Part shown: piece after piece, positions 16,325 through 18,300 of the stretch
Numbering within the stretch: the first letter of the stretch is position 1
Layout of the letters: every line of letters starts with the position of its first letter
Origin: DATAVK01 sp036267755
Lineage (GTDB): Bacteria; Actinomycetota; Actinomycetes; JAFAQI01
Assembly: GCA_036267755.1 (NCBI GenBank)
Contig: DATAVK010000012.1
Span: forward strand, 1 to 18,300
Reading direction: 5' to 3'
DNA: 18,300 bases
Notes under the pieces: generated by a model
Told to the model about the DNA's origin: nothing
Seen by the model: the letters and a program-made list of their open reading frames with translations, nothing else
Databases searched by the model: none
Position numbers and translations under genes: made by a program

Positions 16325-16956
16325 AGCTGGGGGTTCGATCCCGGCTGCATCGTCGTGATGGACGACTCGCCCTGCTTGGTCGTGCAGACCTGGTTCTTCG
16401 AGGAAACGGTCAGCGAGGCCTTCTGACCGGGCGGGTAGAACCGGATGCCCGCGGTCTTCGCCTTGTGGCACGCCGATGCCGGGAACGCCAACGGGTTGGG
16501 CTGGTGGAGCAGCGCGCTGGCCGTTGCCCCGTGCTTGACGGTGACCGTTGCCACCGGGCCACCTTGTCGCGCCGCGGGCTTGCCCACCTGCGCACCGGCC
16601 GAGTTGATGTAGGACACGCCCGGGTACCCGAACAGCGTGCAGGTGGCGCCGGAGTTGGTGACGATCAGCGGCGTGTAGAAGTTCCCGGCGGCTCCCTGGC
16701 TCTGCCCGAGGGACAGCGTGAGCTGCGAGGTGGCGCACGGCCCGGTGGGATGAGGGGTCGACGTCGCGGACGGCGTCACGGTCTTGGTCGCGCTGGCCGA
16801 CGCGGTCACCGTCACCGGAGCGGTGGGCGTCTGGGTCGGCGAGTGCGTGGGGGGCGGCGTCGGTGGCGAGCCACCTGCCCCGCTCGACGACGAACCGCAC
16901 CCCGCAGCGGCCACAGCAACAACGGCGAGCGCGAACGCCGCGCGACGTGAGGTCAC
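16321..16956 (-). CDS. DUF4232 domain lipoprotein
   Basis: About 211 residues, exported and lipid-anchored. A signal peptide leads to lipobox AAGC with Cys20 (numbered from GTG 16956), then a Ser/Gly tract and a Pro/Thr-rich linker to about residue 70 that would span the envelope. A DUF4232 domain follows, with the typical GPC-start, NSGATCTLFGYPG segment and four cysteines likely forming two disulfides. Function is unknown; related proteins are common in Actinobacteria. GTG 16956 has AGGG eight bases upstream; GTG 16974 is the longer alternative. It starts about 24 bp after the HNH gene ends. Confidence 0.85.
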   Translation of the reverse strand: MTSRRAAFALAVVAVAAAGCGSSSSGAGGSPPTPPPTHSPTQTPTAPVTVTASASATKTVTPSATSTPHPTGPCATSQLTLSLGQSQGAAGNFYTPLIVTNSGATCTLFGYPGVSYINSAGAQVGKPAARQGGPVATVTVKHGATASALLHQPNPLAFPASACHKAKTAGIRFYPPGQKASLTVSSKNQVCTTKQGESSITTMQPGSNPQL

Positions 16957-16980
16957 CGGCCCGACCCTAGCCACCGTTGA

Positions 16981-17505
16981 TCAAGCAGTCGCAGGCGCCG
17001 CGTCGTCCAGGGCCGGGTCGAGCAGGTAGCTGCGCCAGGTGGGATGCATCCGGCCGGTGCCGAGCACCCGCCAGGCGAGCCCGGTCGGCGCCGCCGGTTG
17101 CCGCGGCATCCGCCAGCCTAGGTCGGAGATGACCTGGTCGGCCTTGGCGTGGTTGCAGCGGCGGCAGCACGAGACGACGTTTTCCCAGACGTGCTCGCCG
17201 CCACGGCTGCGCGGGACGACGTGGTCGATGCTGGTGGCCGGCGCCAGGCAGTACACGCAGCGCCCGCCGTCGCGAGCGAAGACGGCCCGGCGGGTCAGCG
17301 GCACCGGACCGCGATAGGGCACCCGGGCATAGCGCGTCAGCCGTACGACCGCCGGGACGCGCACCGTCGTACGCTCGCTGTGGAAGTCGATGTCGCCCGG
17401 CTCGACCGACACTGCCTTGTCGGTGAGGACCAGAACGACCGCACGGCGGGCCGTCACGACGCACAGCGGCTCGTACGTCGCGTTGAGCACCAGAGCGTGC
17501 GCCAC
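16981..17505 (-). CDS. HNH endonuclease (Rv2469c-like)
   Basis: A 174-residue HNH/His-Me finger nuclease domain protein. The core runs from Cys83-x2-Cys86 through Asp94-His95 in SIDHVVPRSRGG and Asn109 in WENVV to Cys114-x2-Cys117-Asn118, i.e. a structural Cys4 zinc site plus the HNH catalytic residues. The N-terminal 80 residues, beginning VAHALVLNATYEPL, are a conserved leader seen in actinobacterial homologues. The start GTG at 17505 follows GGGAGG by four bases. The frame is open on to 18213, but that would run through glbO and its own site, so it is rejected. It is not linked to a restriction, intein or phage locus, so a housekeeping DNA role is more likely, though unproven. It heads the six-gene minus-strand run and diverges from glbO. 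Confidence 0.92.
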   Translation of the reverse strand: MAHALVLNATYEPLCVVTARRAVVLVLTDKAVSVEPGDIDFHSERTTVRVPAVVRLTRYARVPYRGPVPLTRRAVFARDGGRCVYCLAPATSIDHVVPRSRGGEHVWENVVSCCRRCNHAKADQVISDLGWRMPRQPAAPTGLAWRVLGTGRMHPTWRSYLLDPALDDAAPATA

Positions 17506-17509
17506 GCGG

Positions 17510-17515
17510 CCTCCC
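17510..17515 (-). promoter_or_regulatory. Shine-Dalgarno site deciding the HNH start
   Basis: GGGAGG on the minus strand, four bases before the GTG at 17505. It supports the short 174-residue protein over the long open frame. Confidence 0.7.
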
Positions 17516-17553
17516 AGCGCACATCCTCCCCGTTTCCCGCGTGGCCGTCGAGG

Positions 17554-17568
17554 GACATCGCCGATGTC
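17554..17568. promoter_or_regulatory. Perfect inverted repeat GACATCG-C-CGATGTC
   Basis: A 15-bp, odd-centred perfect palindrome in the 114-bp gap between the divergent HNH and glbO genes. The size and position fit a dimeric regulator's operator. Confidence 0.5.
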
Positions 17569-17571
17569 GCG

Positions 17572-17586
17572 GCACGGCATCCGTGC
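17572..17586. promoter_or_regulatory. Second perfect inverted repeat GCACGG-CAT-CCGTGC
   Basis: A 6-bp stem with a 3-base centre, three bases after the preceding palindrome; the two centres are 18 bp apart. It could be a second operator or, in RNA, a tandem hairpin ahead of glbO. Confidence 0.45.
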
Positions 17587-17619
17587 GATGACAGAGCGCG
17601 ACGATGGCAGCATGGAGTG

Positions 17620-18042
17620 ATGCAGCCACCCGGACCGCAACGCGTGTCGCTCGAGGGCCTCGGCGCGCCGGGTCCTAGCTTCTACGACGCGGTCGGTGGT
17701 CACGACACGTTCGAGGCGTTGGTCAGCGGCTTCTACGCCCGGGTTGCGGTCGACCCGCTGCTCAGCGAGATCTACCCCGACCACGACTGGAAGGCGGCCG
17801 CCGAGCGGCTGATGCTCTTCCTCGAGCAGTACTGGGGCGGCCCACGCACGTACACCGAGGTCCGGGGGCATCCGCGGCTGCGGCAACGACATGCCGGGTT
17901 CCGGATCGACGCGGCGGCGCACGACGCATGGCTGACGGCGATGCGGGCGGCGCTCGACGACGTGGAGCTGGCGCCGGAAGCCGACGCCGAGCTGTGGAGC
18001 TACCTGCAGACCGCCGCCGGGATGCTCGTCAACACGGACTAG
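17620..18042 (+). CDS. glbO: Group II truncated haemoglobin (TrHbO)
   Basis: A 140-residue haem protein that binds O2 and probably has roles in NO or peroxide chemistry near the respiratory chain. Alignment by eye to M. tuberculosis GlbO is nearly gap-free: B10 Tyr39, CD1 Tyr52, proximal F8 His91 and G8 Trp104 match Mtb Tyr23, Tyr36, His75 and Trp88 with a constant offset of 16. The block FLEQYWGGPRTY and RGHPRLRQRH are family hallmarks. It carries about 16 extra N-terminal residues if the ATG at 17620 is right; GGAG stands only two bases upstream of that ATG, so a start at GTG 17644 is possible. It shares a gap holding two palindromes with the HNH gene. Confidence 0.95.
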   Translation: MQPPGPQRVSLEGLGAPGPSFYDAVGGHDTFEALVSGFYARVAVDPLLSEIYPDHDWKAAAERLMLFLEQYWGGPRTYTEVRGHPRLRQRHAGFRIDAAAHDAWLTAMRAALDDVELAPEADAELWSYLQTAAGMLVNTD

Positions 18043-18300
18043 CTGCGGCGGCCGACGAAGAAGGTACGGCGGAACGGGAAGACGGTCCCGGCGGGCCCGG
18101 CCGGGTATGCCGACGCGAGCTCGCGGGCGAGCTCGGCCAGAAAGTCGGCCAGCGCCTCCGGGTCGGCGGCGAACGCGCTGAACACCGGACGCAGCGCCGT
18201 GCCCTTCATCCACTCGAGCACCGGATCCGGACCAGGCAGCAGATGCAGGTACGTCGTCTGCCAGACGTCCGGTGTCAGCCCGGCCTCGGCCAGCGCCTCG
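18039..18300 (-). CDS. tam: Trans-aconitate 2-methyltransferase, C-terminal part only
   Basis: The last 86 residues of an S-adenosylmethionine-dependent methyltransferase that methylates trans-aconitate; the 5' two thirds lie beyond the right edge. The visible part fits the Tam C-terminus: VWQTTYLHLL, LEWMKGTALRPV, a helix with FLAELARELASAYP, and the end VFPFRRTFFVG. The SAM-binding motifs would be in the missing part, so the call rests on the tail alone. Its TAG overlaps the glbO TAG in the palindrome CTAG. Confidence 0.85.
   Translation of the reverse strand, partial: EALAEAGLTPDVWQTTYLHLLPGPDPVLEWMKGTALRPVFSAFAADPEALADFLAELARELASAYPAGPAGTVFPFRRTFFVGRRS

Noticed and set aside
14927..16426. 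A 499-residue plus-strand frame across the amidase
   Set aside because: The amidase triad with exact family spacing is on the minus strand; this frame has no domain.
16981..17505. Mobile element or restriction system based on the HNH nuclease
   Set aside because: No methyltransferase, integrase, repeats or composition shift nearby; the gene sits in a conserved housekeeping neighbourhood.
16981..18213. A 410-residue HNH fusion with a long N-terminal extension
   Set aside because: The extension is antisense to glbO and through the intergenic palindromes; a good GGGAGG site sets the start at 17505.

Overview
The window is about 70% G+C and densely coded. It uses many GTG starts, carries short intergenic gaps, and encodes families typical of Actinobacteria: a mycothiol-dependent-type DsbA/nitroreductase homologous to Mycobacterium tuberculosis Rv2466c, a group II truncated haemoglobin GlbO, a DUF5130 protein and a DUF4232 lipoprotein. 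I read it as a chromosomal segment of a high-G+C, probably mycothiol-producing actinobacterium; the genus cannot be fixed from the sequence alone. No rRNA, tRNA, insertion sequence, phage gene or CRISPR array was seen. No stretch longer than about 160 bases lacks a gene.

Layout, left to right. A truncated aldehyde dehydrogenase gene (1-1282, -) lies downstream of the Rv2466c-like gene (1339-1938, -). That gene diverges from pepN (1974-4496, +) across only 35 bp. A membrane-anchored phospholipase D-like protein (4547-5617, -) converges on pepN and diverges from a 921-residue signalling protein (5713-8478, +) that fuses an RsbW-type kinase domain, two GAF domains and a SpoIIE phosphatase. Next come a histidine-rich exported protein (8489-9247, -) and an AI-2E/PerM family membrane protein (9278-10441, -), likely one transcript. 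They are followed by a secreted propeller-like protein (10602-11555, +) and a small DoxX-family membrane protein (11665-12120, +).

From 17505 down to 12139 six minus-strand genes are packed with gaps of 24 bp or less, or overlaps: HNH endonuclease, DUF4232 lipoprotein, amidase, 4-alpha-glucanotransferase malQ, a small membrane protein that may be a cytochrome aa3 oxidase accessory subunit, and DUF5130. Divergent from this run is glbO (17620-18042, +). Its stop codon overlaps that of a trans-aconitate methyltransferase gene (18039-18300, -), cut by the right edge.

The outer frame (Rv2466c-like / pepN ... DUF5130 / small membrane protein ... HNH / glbO) matches, as I recall it, the M. tuberculosis order Rv2466c-Rv2470, with two blocks of extra genes inserted. 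Themes are thiol and oxygen/NO-related redox chemistry, envelope proteins and stress signalling. I found no convincing wholly new system. The best leads are the one-protein kinase/GAF/phosphatase switch, the histidine-rich exported protein next to the AI-2E protein, the monothiol CPWA reductase, and two adjacent inverted repeats upstream of glbO.
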